Shown here: positions 32,728 to 41,368 of the stretch, in pieces
Numbering within the stretch: position 1 is the stretch's first letter
Layout of the letters: every line of letters begins with the position of its first letter
From: Halorientalis regularis
GTDB lineage: Archaea; Halobacteriota; Halobacteria; Halobacteriales; Haloarculaceae
NCBI RefSeq assembly: GCF_023698535.1
Contig: NZ_JALJCL010000014.1
Coordinates: forward strand, 46,467 to 110,466
Direction of reading: 5' to 3'
DNA length: 64,000 nucleotides
Notes under the pieces: generated by a model
What the model was told of the DNA's origin: nothing
Databases searched by the model: none
What the model saw: only the letters and a program-made list of their open reading frames with translations
Translations under genes and position numbers: made by a program

Positions 32728-33456
32728 TCACCGGCCCGACAACCGCGCGGCGTCGGCGGGATCGAGGGTCAGGACCCGGTCGGTCGCGTCGGGTTCGAAC
32801 CGGAGCGGGCGACGCCACCACGGCCCCTTCCCGGAATCGGCCGAGAGGGCGGTCACGACGGCGTTGGCCTGGCTTCCGGTCGACGAATCGCTCAGTGGGA
32901 CGGCGGTGTCGTACAGCCCCGACGCGTCGGGATCACCGTGGACCAGCACGCGCGCGTCGAACGGGTCGCGTTTGACGTGGGCGTTGTTGGCGAAGGCGGC
33001 TCGGGCCTCGGCATCGGCGGGCAATTCGCGGTACTGTTCGCCCGTCAGGGGGTCCCGGGCCAGTCGGAACTGGCCGATCAGGAACGCGCCCCACTCGGGC
33101 GGGGCCCAGTCGGGCCGGTCCCCGTCGGTGGCGAGTGTCGCGTAGAACAGCAGGTAGTCGCCGGCCGCGAGGTCGAGGATGGGGGCAGCTTTCACGCCGT
33201 TGGGATCGCCGTAGGTGTAGCGGTCACAGCCAGGATACGCCGCGAACTCCGGGTCGAGGTGGACCGGGTGAGACCGGTAGTCCTCGGGCACGTCGGTGGT
33301 TAGGTCGAGGTCGGCGTAGGTCGGGACGGTCGCGTCGGTATGGGTGGGTTCTGCCTCGGGGATGGGGACGTACTCGAAACTGCCGTCCGAAAAGAGCGGG
33401 CCGCGGACGCCGGGCTCGTTGGTGTTGGCGGCGACGTTGATCGCGACGCTACGCAT
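32728..33456 (-). CDS. Nmad3-like putative nucleotide-modification protein
   Basis: A 242-residue protein. The pattern VAINVAANTNEPGVRGPLFS with DGSFEYVPIPEAEPT, then YTYGD, LDLAAGDYLLFYATLA, FLIGQFRLARDP and NAHVKRDP, fits the nucleotide modification-associated domain 3 (Nmad3), proposed from genome context to act in modified-base systems. The match is from memory of the family pattern. The biochemical activity is unknown. No restriction or DNA-modification gene is adjacent here, so the role may differ. Confidence 0.7.
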   Translation of the reverse strand: MRSVAINVAANTNEPGVRGPLFSDGSFEYVPIPEAEPTHTDATVPTYADLDLTTDVPEDYRSHPVHLDPEFAAYPGCDRYTYGDPNGVKAAPILDLAAGDYLLFYATLATDGDRPDWAPPEWGAFLIGQFRLARDPLTGEQYRELPADAEARAAFANNAHVKRDPFDARVLVHGDPDASGLYDTAVPLSDSSTGSQANAVVTALSADSGKGPWWRRPLRFEPDATDRVLTLDPADAARLSGR

Positions 33457-33492
33457 ACCTGCCAGTCGGCGCAGTGGGGCAAAACCTCGTCG

Positions 33493-33768
33493 CTACCGGA
33501 GCGGTGAGACGCAGTGTTTGCAGTACCGATACGTCGCTTCGTGTTCGTTGAACGTGCCGCAGTGTTGGCACACCGTGCCATCGTCGTCACGGGTCCGGCG
33601 ACTCGTCTGGTCCCGCTCCAGTCCGTCGGTCGCGGCCGAGTACTGCTCGCCCGAGCCCGTCGAGGCTCCCTCGACCGACGGGTCGCTGTCCCGGAAATAC
33701 CGGTACACCAGCAACTGGAGCAGACTGAACCCGACGATGTACGCCACGATCCAGGTCCAGACCTCCAT
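33493..33768 (-). CDS. Membrane-anchored zinc-ribbon protein (DUF7577-like)
   Basis: A 91-residue protein. One N-terminal membrane helix (TWIVAYIVGFSLLQLLVYRY), a disordered linker, and a C-terminal zinc ribbon CQHCGTFNEHEATYRYCKHC ending VSPLR. This layout and the ending match a widespread haloarchaeal family recalled as DUF7577. It could hold a partner at the membrane; function unknown. It lies 36 bases downstream of the Nmad3-like gene start region on the same strand, upstream of it in transcription. Confidence 0.75.
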   Translation of the reverse strand: MEVWTWIVAYIVGFSLLQLLVYRYFRDSDPSVEGASTGSGEQYSAATDGLERDQTSRRTRDDDGTVCQHCGTFNEHEATYRYCKHCVSPLR

Positions 33769-34088
33769 GCCGTGTGATAGGGTGTCACGGTACTTGGCTT
33801 TTCCGTCGGTTGCAGGGGCCGAGGGGGAGCCGGTCGGGACGGGACAGTACGGGCGGGACCGTGTTCAGCAGTTTCGAGGCAGAGCCCCCGGCCTCAAGGA
33901 GCGAGAGCTTCTGACTGGTCGGAAGCGCGAAGCGAGTAGGCCGGGGAGGACAACGCGGAACGGAGTTCCGCGGGCCGTGCGAGCGGGCAAAGCCCGCGCG
34001 CAGAAGCCGACACTCCCCGACACACATGACGGGACTGTCGCTGTCCGACTCCCGATCTATTGAGAACCGTCGGAACGGCACCTGAAAT
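33769..34088. other. 320-base gap with three hairpins, left flank of TnpB copy 3
   Basis: No protein gene. Three hairpins occur in a row: CCCCGGCCT (33886-33894) with AGGCCGGGG (33938-33946), GCGGAAC (33955-33961) with GTTCCGC (33965-33971), and GCGGGC (33983-33988) with GCCCGC (33992-33997). The first resembles the terminal hairpin found after TnpB copy 3. Confidence 0.7.
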
Positions 34089-35345
34089 ATGGAGGTCAGA
34101 CGTACCGCGCCGGTCAAACTCGTTGTTCCCGACGAGTACCGCGACGACCTCCACGAAACTGCCGAGCAATTCCTCTACTGTGCGAACGAGGCAAGTGACT
34201 ACTGCTGGGACAACACCGACTACGAAGACTGTATCACCTCGAATGTGACAGCCAGAGACGCGCTCTACGACCGACTCCGCGAAGAAACCGACCTGACAGC
34301 GAACCTCGTTCAAGAAGCCATTCGGCGTGCTATCCACGCCGTCGATAGTGGTGTTGACCGCTGGAAGAAGGGCAAGCGGACGAACAAACCGGAGTTCACC
34401 TCGTGGAGTGTGGTCTACGACAAGCGGAGTGCGACGTTCTACCGGAACGAGATCTCGCTTTCGACGGTGAACGGACGCATCGAGTGTGACTTTGAGTTGC
34501 CGGCAGATAGTCCAACACCATACGAGGAGTACGTGCTTTCGGACGACTACGAGTTTCGGACGAGTACACTCCAATACGACCAAGCGACCGACGGGTTTTA
34601 CTTCCACATCAAAACGCGGAAGGTAGATACAGACGGTGAGGCTGTTGAAATCGGGAGTTCGGACGATACCGGGCACCAGACAGTCCTCGGGATCGACCTT
34701 GGTGTGAACAGCCTTGCCGTTTCGTCAACGGGCACGTTCTGGAGTGGCGACGAGTACGACCACTGGATTCACGAGTTCGAGAAGCGCCGGGCAGAGATGC
34801 AACAGCGTGGCACACAAGCCGCTCATAACGCCTTGCTTCGACTTGGAAAGCGAGAGCGAGCATGGCGCAAACAGTACATCCACACAGTCGCCAACGAGGT
34901 CGTTGAGGAGGCGGTTGTCCACGACTGCGACGTGATCGTGTTCGCGGATTTGACCGACATCCGAGGGCGGCTGCCCCACGCTGACTGGCATCACATCTGG
35001 GCATTTCGCCGTCTTGTCGAGTACGTCGAATACAAAGCGCCAGAACGGAGTATGGCTGTTGAGCAGGTCGAACCCGCCCACACCAGTCAGCGGTGTTCTC
35101 GTACTGACTGTGGGTTTACTCACGAAGACAACCGCGACGGCGAGCAGTTCCAGTGCCTCAACTGCGGGTGCGAAATCAACGCGGACTACGACGGCGCGAA
35201 AAACGTCGGCCTGCGGTATCTGCGGAAGCGACAACACAGACTGCGTTCCTCGCCCACGCCGGGGAGCGCAGACGCACCAGTAGACGTGCGTGTAAATGGT
35301 GGGATGCTGAACGGCGACGGCTATCGGCCAACCGCCGAGAGCTGA
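34089..35345 (+). CDS. tnpB: TnpB copy 3, predicted nuclease-dead
   Basis: A 418-residue TnpB, full length and in frame. RuvC Asp203 (VLGIDLGVNSLAV) and Asp366 (NADYDGAKN) are kept, but the catalytic Glu is replaced by Ala286 in VIVFADLTDIRGR (codon GCG at 34944-34946). The two other TnpB copies here have FEDL and FEGL at this place. The zinc finger is also altered: CSRTDC has two extra residues between Cys336 and Cys341, followed by CLNC. Loss of the Glu should abolish cleavage while RNA and DNA binding may remain, as in TnpB-derived repressors (TldR). No TnpA. A strongly structured segment follows. Confidence 0.93.
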   Translation: MEVRRTAPVKLVVPDEYRDDLHETAEQFLYCANEASDYCWDNTDYEDCITSNVTARDALYDRLREETDLTANLVQEAIRRAIHAVDSGVDRWKKGKRTNKPEFTSWSVVYDKRSATFYRNEISLSTVNGRIECDFELPADSPTPYEEYVLSDDYEFRTSTLQYDQATDGFYFHIKTRKVDTDGEAVEIGSSDDTGHQTVLGIDLGVNSLAVSSTGTFWSGDEYDHWIHEFEKRRAEMQQRGTQAAHNALLRLGKRERAWRKQYIHTVANEVVEEAVVHDCDVIVFADLTDIRGRLPHADWHHIWAFRRLVEYVEYKAPERSMAVEQVEPAHTSQRCSRTDCGFTHEDNRDGEQFQCLNCGCEINADYDGAKNVGLRYLRKRQHRLRSSPTPGSADAPVDVRVNGGMLNGDGYRPTAES

Positions 35346-35366
35346 TCGCCGGGAGTCCACATCAAA

Positions 35367-35474
35367 GCCACCGAAAGGCGAAGCCTTTCGAGGCCTCGAT
35401 AGAGCTCCGCTCTATCGGTGGCCCCACCCTCAACGAGCGAACCCCCTGCGGGTGAGCGAAGTAGGGTGGGGTAG
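35367..35474 (+). ncRNA. Putative omegaRNA (reRNA) scaffold of TnpB copy 3
   Basis: Just after the tnpB stop, GCCACC (35367) pairs with GGTGGC (35417-35422) to enclose two perfect hairpins, CGAAAGGC/GCCTTTCG (35372-35390, loop GAA) and CGATAGAGC/GCTCTATCG (35397-35417, loop TCC). A long terminal stem follows: CCCCACCCT (35422-35430) with AGGGTGGGG (35463-35471), then TAG. TnpB guide RNAs are made from exactly this region. The guide would be the next 16 or so bases from about 35475, which run into the end of the convergent acyltransferase gene. Confidence 0.65.
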
Positions 35475-35475
35475 T

Positions 35476-36384
35476 TTACCTGTCGGGCGGCGAGAGGTCC
35501 CGCTGGAACTCGTCGAACACGTCCACGTCGGGCACGTCGTACTCGACGACGCGCTCGTCGCTACGGTCGACGTTAGCGTCCTCGATGGGGTCGGCAACGC
35601 GCTCCCAGCCCTCCTTGATCGCGATGGATTTGGCGGGCTGGCCGGCGGCGATGTGGTGGGCCGGCACGTCCTTGCCGGCGATGGATTTCGCCGCGAGAAT
35701 GGAGTTCTCGCCCATGCGCACGCCCGCCTGCACCATCGAGTCGTAGGTGACGCGCACGTCGTCCTCGATGATGGTGTGGTAGTCGGTGACTTCGGTCTGG
35801 TCGACCACGTCGTGGTCGTGGGTGTAGACGTGGGCGTTGTCGGAGATCGACACGCGGTCGCCGACGGTGAGCGTCCCGCGGTCATCGAGGTGGACATCGT
35901 CGTGGACGACCACGTTGTCGCCCAGTTCGATGTTGTGGCCGAAGGTGAACGTGATCCCCTTGAACAGCCGGAGGTCGTCACCGGCCTCGGCGAACAGGTG
36001 ATCGGCGAGCATCTGGCGGAAGCGCAGAGCGAAGGCGATGTTGTCGGCCATCGGCGTGGCGTCGAACTGTCGCCAGAGCCACTGGAGGTGCTTCGAGCGC
36101 TCGTATTCGCCCTCGTCCATGCCCGCGACCTCGGCGTAGTACTCGCTCTCCAGGGTCGCGTTACAGGGGTCGTACCCCTGCAGTCGGACGCGTTCGGCCG
36201 GCGACACCGACTCGCCGGACTGCCAGCGTTCGTAGGCCTGGCGGTCGCCGTGGAGGTCCACGAGTACGTCCTCGACCACGTCGCATGTGTTCTCGTCACT
36301 GCTGAGGCGCTCGTCGACCTCGTCGATGAACGCCCGGAGCCCCTGTTCGGCCAGGGGCGGCAACGAGACGTGACGCTTCGTCAT
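35476..36384 (-). CDS. Hexapeptide-repeat acyltransferase-like protein
   Basis: A 302-residue protein. The N-terminal 120 residues are helical (MTKRHVSLPPLAEQGLRAFI, YERWQSGESVSPAERVRLQG). From about residue 130 a left-handed beta helix begins, with hexapeptide-like turns IELGDNVVVHDDVHLDDRGT, LTVGDRVSISDNAHVYTHDH, VRVTYDSMVQAGVRMGENSI and AGKDVPAHHIAAGQPAKSI. This pattern is that of maltose/galactoside O-acetyltransferases; His residues in YTHDHD may act in catalysis. The acceptor is unknown. The stop codon lies directly beside the putative TnpB guide region. Confidence 0.85.
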   Translation of the reverse strand: MTKRHVSLPPLAEQGLRAFIDEVDERLSSDENTCDVVEDVLVDLHGDRQAYERWQSGESVSPAERVRLQGYDPCNATLESEYYAEVAGMDEGEYERSKHLQWLWRQFDATPMADNIAFALRFRQMLADHLFAEAGDDLRLFKGITFTFGHNIELGDNVVVHDDVHLDDRGTLTVGDRVSISDNAHVYTHDHDVVDQTEVTDYHTIIEDDVRVTYDSMVQAGVRMGENSILAAKSIAGKDVPAHHIAAGQPAKSIAIKEGWERVADPIEDANVDRSDERVVEYDVPDVDVFDEFQRDLSPPDR

Positions 36385-36549
36385 ACCCCTCTCATTGGAA
36401 CCCGCGTTGATAGGGGTTTTCGTTACTCTCGGGACCGTTACCGGAAGGTAACCGCCGCACACGTTCGGGCGACCGGCGCGACCCGAGACGGCTGTTCCGA
36501 AACGAGCGTGACCCCCACGTTCATTCCATCGGCGGCCGACACACCGGCC

Positions 36550-37644
36550 ATGGCCGACGAGCGCGGGCCCGACGAGGGAGCGTCGGGCCTGGACGACGGG
36601 ACGCCGAACGAGGACGAGCGCGCCGGGACGGAACCGGGGTCCGGCGGACCAACGACGCAGGGCGCCGGCGGACGCGGCGTCGTCGGCCACGTCGTGAGCG
36701 TCTTCTGGAACCGCCGGGAGCGCCGCCTCCGACTCCCCTGGCGGTTCGCGGTTGCGGCCGTGCTGGTCGGCCTGCTCGTCCTCGTCGTCGGGTCCGTGGC
36801 CGTGGTTGCCCTCGGGGACGCCTGGATCGACGGTGCCGGCGGACAGGTGCTCTCCTTTGTCGGTATGGTTGTCGGCCTCCCGGCGGCGAGTTATCTGGTC
36901 GGGCGGCGACGAATCGACGGGCTGGGACTGGGGCTCGACCGTCAGTGGGCCCGTGATCTCGGCTTCGGCCTGGCGCTCGGTATGGTCCTCCCGACGCTGC
37001 TTTTCCTCGTCGGCGTGGCCGCCGGCTGGGTGACTATCACTGGGGTCGTCGGGACGACGCCCGATGCCTTCCTCGTGTTCGGTGACTGGCCCGTGTCGCT
37101 CTCCTTGCTCGCCGTCGTGCTGTTTTTCGTCGGCGTCGCGGTGTCCGAAGAGCTGTTTGTCAGGGGCTACCTCCTGACGAACCTTGCGGAGGCACTGGGT
37201 GGGTTCGACCGGATCGGCCCGCGGCTGGCGATCGGACTCGCCACGGTGTCGACCGCCGGGCTGTTCGGCCTGCTCCACGCCGAAAACCCCAACGCGACCG
37301 CCCTCTCGATCGCCAACATCACGCTGTTCGGCGTCCTGCTGGGGCTCGGGTACGTTTGGACGGACCGGCTCGGCGTCCCCATCGGACTCCACCTGGCGTG
37401 GAACACCGTGGTCGGCGCGGTGTATGGCTTCCCCGTCAGCGGCCTCACGATCGGTGTCACCGTCTTCGAAACCGAAACGAGCGGCCCCGCGCTCCTCACC
37501 GGCGGCGCGTTCGGCCCGGAGGGCGGCCTGCTCGTCCTGCTCGCGCTCGTCGTCGGCACCGGCCTGACCGCGTGGTGGGTCCGCCGGGCGTACGGCGATC
37601 TGGCGCTCCGGGAGTCCGTGGCGGTGCCGACCCTGCGGGAGTAG
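36550..37644 (+). CDS. CPBP-family intramembrane protease
   Basis: A 364-residue polytopic protein with an acidic, disordered first 55 residues and about eight membrane helices. CPBP (Rce1-like) motifs are present: SEELFVRGYLL with the paired Glu and Arg, FGLLHAENPN with the first metal His, and GLHLAWNTVVGAVYG with the second His and Asn. Members process prenylated or membrane proteins or mediate bacteriocin immunity; the target here is unknown. ATG 36550 follows an intergenic region containing the divergent acyltransferase promoter. Confidence 0.9.
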   Translation: MADERGPDEGASGLDDGTPNEDERAGTEPGSGGPTTQGAGGRGVVGHVVSVFWNRRERRLRLPWRFAVAAVLVGLLVLVVGSVAVVALGDAWIDGAGGQVLSFVGMVVGLPAASYLVGRRRIDGLGLGLDRQWARDLGFGLALGMVLPTLLFLVGVAAGWVTITGVVGTTPDAFLVFGDWPVSLSLLAVVLFFVGVAVSEELFVRGYLLTNLAEALGGFDRIGPRLAIGLATVSTAGLFGLLHAENPNATALSIANITLFGVLLGLGYVWTDRLGVPIGLHLAWNTVVGAVYGFPVSGLTIGVTVFETETSGPALLTGGAFGPEGGLLVLLALVVGTGLTAWWVRRAYGDLALRESVAVPTLRE

Positions 37645-37692
37645 CGGTCGGCAATCGTACGCGCTAAGTGGGCCGCGTGCCAACGAAGGGGT

Positions 37693-38745
37693 ATGAACCA
37701 GCGCGAACTCGGAAACTCGGGCGTCGAGGTCAGCGAAGTCGGCTTCGGGGCCTGGGTCGTCGGCACGGACTGGTGGGGCGACCGCTCCCGCGAGCAGGCC
37801 GTCGACATGGTCCAGCACGCCCTCGACCGGGGGATCAACTTCTTCGATACCGGCGACGTGTACGGCCACGGCGACTCGGAGGAGCTCGTCGGCGAGGCCC
37901 TGAGCGAACACCGCGAGGAGGTCACCGTCTCCACGAAGGTCGGCTACGACTTCTACAACAACCCGCAGGCTGGCCACGGCGAACTCCCGAAGCGCGTCGA
38001 TCCCGAGTGGATCCGCACGGCGCTGGACCGCTCGCTCGATAGGTTGGGGATGGACTACGTCGACGTGTTGATGTTGCACAACGCCAACGTCGACGAGGTC
38101 ACGCCGGACGTGCTGGAGACGCTGGACGAACTCCGCGAGGAGGGCAAGGTCGAGGCCATCGGCTGGGCGCTCGGCCCCTCCATCGGCTGGCTCGCGGAGG
38201 CCACCGAGGCCGTCGAGCAGGAGTTCGACGCCCTCCAGCTCGTGTTCAACGTGTTCGAGCAGACGCCCGGCCGCCACGCCATCGAGGAGGTCCGCCGGCT
38301 CGACGCCGACACCGCCATCCTCCCCCGTGTCCCTCACTCCTCGGGCCTCCTGAACGAGCAGGTCACGCCCGACACCGAACTCGGCGAGGGCGACCACCGC
38401 GCGCACCGGCCCCAGGAGTGGTACGAGACGGGCTGGGAGAAAGTCGACGCCCTCCGATTCCTCGAACGGGATGGGGAACGGACGATGGGCCAGGCCGCGA
38501 TCCAGTGGCTGCTGGCCTTCGACGAGGTGGCCTCGGTCACGCCCACCTTCCGGACCGCCGACGACATCGACGAGTGGGCTGGCGCAGCCGACACGCCCGC
38601 CCTCTCCGAGGAAGAGTTCCAGCGCGTCGAGGACCTCGCCGAGGACAACTTTGGGATCGACCGCGACGACGGGATGGACGCCCTGCGCTCCTCGGTCGGC
38701 GGTGCGGACCTCGAAGACATCGACAAGCAGGCCGCCGGGGACTGA
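37693..38745 (+). CDS. Aldo/keto reductase
   Basis: A 350-residue NADPH-dependent oxidoreductase of the AKR superfamily. The start MNQRELGNSGVEVSEVGFGA is typical. The catalytic tetrad is readable: Asp and Tyr in INFFDTGDVYGHGDSEELVG, Lys in VTVSTKVGYD and His in VDVLMLHNANV. The cofactor-binding end is QAAIQWLLAFDEVASVTPTF. It resembles the AKR5/YajO-like group for sugars or aldehydes; the substrate is unclear. Forty-eight bases separate it from the CPBP gene. Confidence 0.93.
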   Translation: MNQRELGNSGVEVSEVGFGAWVVGTDWWGDRSREQAVDMVQHALDRGINFFDTGDVYGHGDSEELVGEALSEHREEVTVSTKVGYDFYNNPQAGHGELPKRVDPEWIRTALDRSLDRLGMDYVDVLMLHNANVDEVTPDVLETLDELREEGKVEAIGWALGPSIGWLAEATEAVEQEFDALQLVFNVFEQTPGRHAIEEVRRLDADTAILPRVPHSSGLLNEQVTPDTELGEGDHRAHRPQEWYETGWEKVDALRFLERDGERTMGQAAIQWLLAFDEVASVTPTFRTADDIDEWAGAADTPALSEEEFQRVEDLAEDNFGIDRDDGMDALRSSVGGADLEDIDKQAAGD

Positions 38746-38866
38746 CGGGCGACCGCCGGCTGGCCGAACGGAGAGCGAACCGAGCCGTGAATCGGGAGGC
38801 AGGACTGAAACCGCGTCGCCGGACGCGGGCGACGTGCCCCACAGGCGAGATGTGGCGCCGCTGGCC

Positions 38867-39265
38867 TCACGCCATAGTATAGATGTCCTCGGGGCGGATA
38901 CGGAGAAGGATCCGTTCGCTCTCGGTGGCTTCCGAATACTCGTCTTCTCCCATGTACCGACCGGCGAGCTCGTCGACGTGCTCCGGTGCGCCCTCGGTGG
39001 TCACGGTCTCGACCTCGCCGGTGACCGAGAGGAATCGGTTGGGGTCGTCCGGATCGGTCATGCTGGCCGAGACTGTCGGGTCGCGTTCGACGTTTCTCGC
39101 TTTGCGGGTGTGGCGTTCGGTGTTGACCAGCAGGCGGTCGGCGTCGGTGTCGTAGTCGATCCAGACCGGCGTCGTGTGCGGGCGGCCGTCGGGCAGCATC
39201 GTCGTGAGGTGGGCGATGGTCGCCTTCTCGAACAGGTCGTGGTAGGCCTCTGGGATTTCGGGCAT
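38867..39265 (-). CDS. PPOX-class F420-dependent oxidoreductase-like protein
   Basis: A 132-residue split-barrel flavoprotein-fold protein. ATIAHLTTMLPDGRPHTTPV is the first strand pair, followed by IDYDTDADRLLVNTERHTRK, VSASMTDPDDPNRFLSVTGE and the final IRPEDIYTMA. Short PPOX-class proteins of this layout bind F420 or FMN and reduce small molecules. Haloarchaea make F420, so that cofactor is likely but not shown. Confidence 0.88.
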   Translation of the reverse strand: MPEIPEAYHDLFEKATIAHLTTMLPDGRPHTTPVWIDYDTDADRLLVNTERHTRKARNVERDPTVSASMTDPDDPNRFLSVTGEVETVTTEGAPEHVDELAGRYMGEDEYSEATESERILLRIRPEDIYTMA

Positions 39266-39322
39266 GGGACACTGGACGACGCCCCACCAATTATACGCTT
39301 GGCCTGGTTCCCGGGTGGCCGT

Positions 39323-39724
39323 CTACAGAAAATCCCGCACGTCGCTGTACCACATATCGTGGTGGTCGACTTCGTCGATGGCCTCGGCGACCCGGACGGC
39401 CAGGGCGTGCCAGCACAGTTGCGTGGGGTCGTCGGTATCGAGGTTGTACTCGGAGTCGGCGCAGTTGCAGTCCCCGGCCTCGACGATGTACTCGTCCTCG
39501 TAGCCGACGACGACGGTGAAGTCGCGGTACTCCTTGACGCGGTGTTCGCCGACGGCCTCGATGGCGCGCTGGCCACGCTCGCCGTGGAGCGAGACGATAC
39601 GGTCGACGCTCTCCGGAGTGAGTTCGCCGGCGGCGGCCAGGTCGGCCACCCAGTCGTCGACCGCTGTCACGGACTCGAAATAGTCCCGGACTGTCAAAAC
39701 AGGTTCGATGAGTGTAGAGCGCAT
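39323..39724 (-). CDS. SWIM-type zinc-finger protein
   Basis: A 133-residue protein beginning [20 protein letters not shown]. The C-terminal part has [20 protein letters not shown] followed by H, a CxC...CxH pattern matching a SWIM zinc finger that binds nucleic acid or protein. The preceding strands ([18 protein letters not shown]) fit SWIM topology. It is divergent from trm1 with only 31 bases between the two start codons, so promoters overlap and the longer upstream frame of trm1 is unlikely to be used. Confidence 0.75.
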   Translation of the reverse strand: MRSTLIEPVLTVRDYFESVTAVDDWVADLAAAGELTPESVDRIVSLHGERGQRAIEAVGEHRVKEYRDFTVVVGYEDEYIVEAGDCNCADSEYNLDTDDPTQLCWHALAVRVAEAIDEVDHHDMWYSDVRDFL

Positions 39725-39755
39725 CCCTTTTCGCCCCCGCGTCCGGATCGGAGGT

Positions 39756-40859
39756 ATGCGAATCGAGGAGGGCAGTGTCGAGGTCGAGGTCCCCGGAGAG
39801 GCCACCGACGGGAAGGAGGGCGAGGTGTTCTACAACCCGGAGATGGAGCTCAACCGGGATCTGACGGTAGCGACGCTGCGGGCCTACCGGGAACGGGCGG
39901 ACGCGGAGCCGTCCACGTATCTGGACGCGACGGCCGCCAGCGGAATCCGGGGCGTCCGGGCCGCTGCCGACGGCTGGACGGCGACGACCTGTGACGTAGA
40001 CCCCGAGGCCGTCGACCTGGCCGCCGAGAACTTCGAGCGCAACGGGGTAGCGGGGGAGACCGTCCACGGCGACGCCAACGTCCTGCTGCACCAGGAACGG
40101 TTCGACGTGGTGGACGTGGATCCGTTCGGGACGCCAATCCCATTCGCCGACGCCGCGGCCCGGAGCGCGCAGGGCCTCCTCGCCGTCACCGCGACCGACA
40201 CCGCGCCGCTGTGTGGGGCACACTTCGAGAGCGGCGTCCGCAAGTACGGCGCGGTCCCGCGCAACACCGAGTACCACGCGGAGATGGGGCTCCGGGTGTT
40301 GCTGTCGGCGCTGGTCCGCACCGCCGCGAAGTTCGACGTGGCGGCCCGGCCCGTGTTCAGCCACGTCACCGACCATTACGCCCGAACCTACCTCGACGTC
40401 GAGCAGGGGGCCCGCGCCGCGAACGCACTGCTGGACGAACTCGGCCACGTCGACCACTGCCAGCACTGTCTCTACCGCGGCCACGAGCGCGGCCTGCTCG
40501 CGGACCCGGGCGACGAGTGTCCCAACTGCGGCCACCACCTCCAGACCGCCGGGCCGCTCTGGCTGGGCGACTCCCACGACCCCGAGTTCGTGGCCGCCGT
40601 CCGCGAGCAGGTCACCGACGGGTTCGGGACCGCGGCCCGGGCGCGGGACCTTCTCTCGACCATCGAGGGGGAGCTATCCACGCCGACGCACTACGACCAG
40701 CACCGCCTCTACAAGCGCTGGAACGAGTCGGCGGTCGGGATGGACGACTTCCTCGCGGCGCTTCGCGACGCGGGACACGAGGCGTCCAGAACCCACTACG
40801 GGGGCACGACGTTCAAGACGACCGCGGACGTGGCCGAAATCGAGACGGCACTGCACTAG
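39756..40859 (+). CDS. trm1: tRNA (guanine26-N2/N2)-dimethyltransferase Trm1
   Basis: A 367-residue SAM-dependent enzyme that dimethylates G26 in the tRNA core. The N-terminus has [20 protein letters not shown], the SAM loop [16 protein letters not shown], an acidic ribose-binding VDPEAVDLA, and the catalytic [12 protein letters not shown] (DPFG motif). A C-terminal domain carries four Cys in CQHCLYRG and CPNCGHHL, the Trm1 zinc site. ATG 39756 is preferred over the upstream frame because it matches family starts. Ends in a 4-base overlap with the convergent membrane protein gene. Confidence 0.96.
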   Translation: MRIEEGSVEVEVPGEATDGKEGEVFYNPEMELNRDLTVATLRAYRERADAEPSTYLDATAASGIRGVRAAADGWTATTCDVDPEAVDLAAENFERNGVAGETVHGDANVLLHQERFDVVDVDPFGTPIPFADAAARSAQGLLAVTATDTAPLCGAHFESGVRKYGAVPRNTEYHAEMGLRVLLSALVRTAAKFDVAARPVFSHVTDHYARTYLDVEQGARAANALLDELGHVDHCQHCLYRGHERGLLADPGDECPNCGHHLQTAGPLWLGDSHDPEFVAAVREQVTDGFGTAARARDLLSTIEGELSTPTHYDQHRLYKRWNESAVGMDDFLAALRDAGHEASRTHYGGTTFKTTADVAEIETALH

Positions 40860-41257
40860 GAGGAGCGTTCTTCCTGGATCTCGCGGCCGATCTGGACCGC
40901 GCCGGCGACGATGTAGTGGACGATCCGATAGACGGGGCGGAGGATGAGGTTGAACACGCCGACGAGACCGACGATACCGCCCAGCGCCTGGAGTTCGCCG
41001 GGCGAAGCACCGATGACGAACCCGGCGACGGCGACGATGGCCGCCAGAACCGGGCCGAGCCAGAGTCCGGAGAGGTAGACGCCGTACTCGTCGCTTCGCT
41101 GCCAGGCGACGTACAGCCCGGCGGCCAGGACCGCGAAGCCGACGGGCAGGACCGGTGAGGCACCGATCCCGGCGTAGCCGACCGGGATGAGGAGCGCGGC
41201 CGCGAGCAGGAACACGGCCGAGATGCGGAGGATCCCCCGTTCGTATTTCTCGTCCAT
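40856..41257 (-). CDS. Four-helix membrane protein, unknown
   Basis: A 133-residue protein starting [20 protein letters not shown]. Four hydrophobic segments ([65 protein letters not shown]) and a C-terminal amphipathic helix [19 protein letters not shown]. No transport or enzymatic motif. It overlaps the end of trm1 by 4 bases in convergent orientation. Confidence 0.7.
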   Translation of the reverse strand: MDEKYERGILRISAVFLLAAALLIPVGYAGIGASPVLPVGFAVLAAGLYVAWQRSDEYGVYLSGLWLGPVLAAIVAVAGFVIGASPGELQALGGIVGLVGVFNLILRPVYRIVHYIVAGAVQIGREIQEERSS

Positions 41258-41368
41258 ACCGACTCCTGCAGGCCCGGGACTAAATGGGTTTTCGGTCCAC
41301 GGGAGTCCCGGCGCGAGGCGGGTTCGGCTTCCGGTGCGGTATTGGACCCGGAGGTGGAAGTGGGCGGC

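Noticed and set aside
36385..38406. N-terminal extension of the acyltransferase gene to 976 residues
   Set aside because: It is antisense to the CPBP and aldo/keto reductase genes, and the true N-terminus MTKRHVSLPP begins at 36384.
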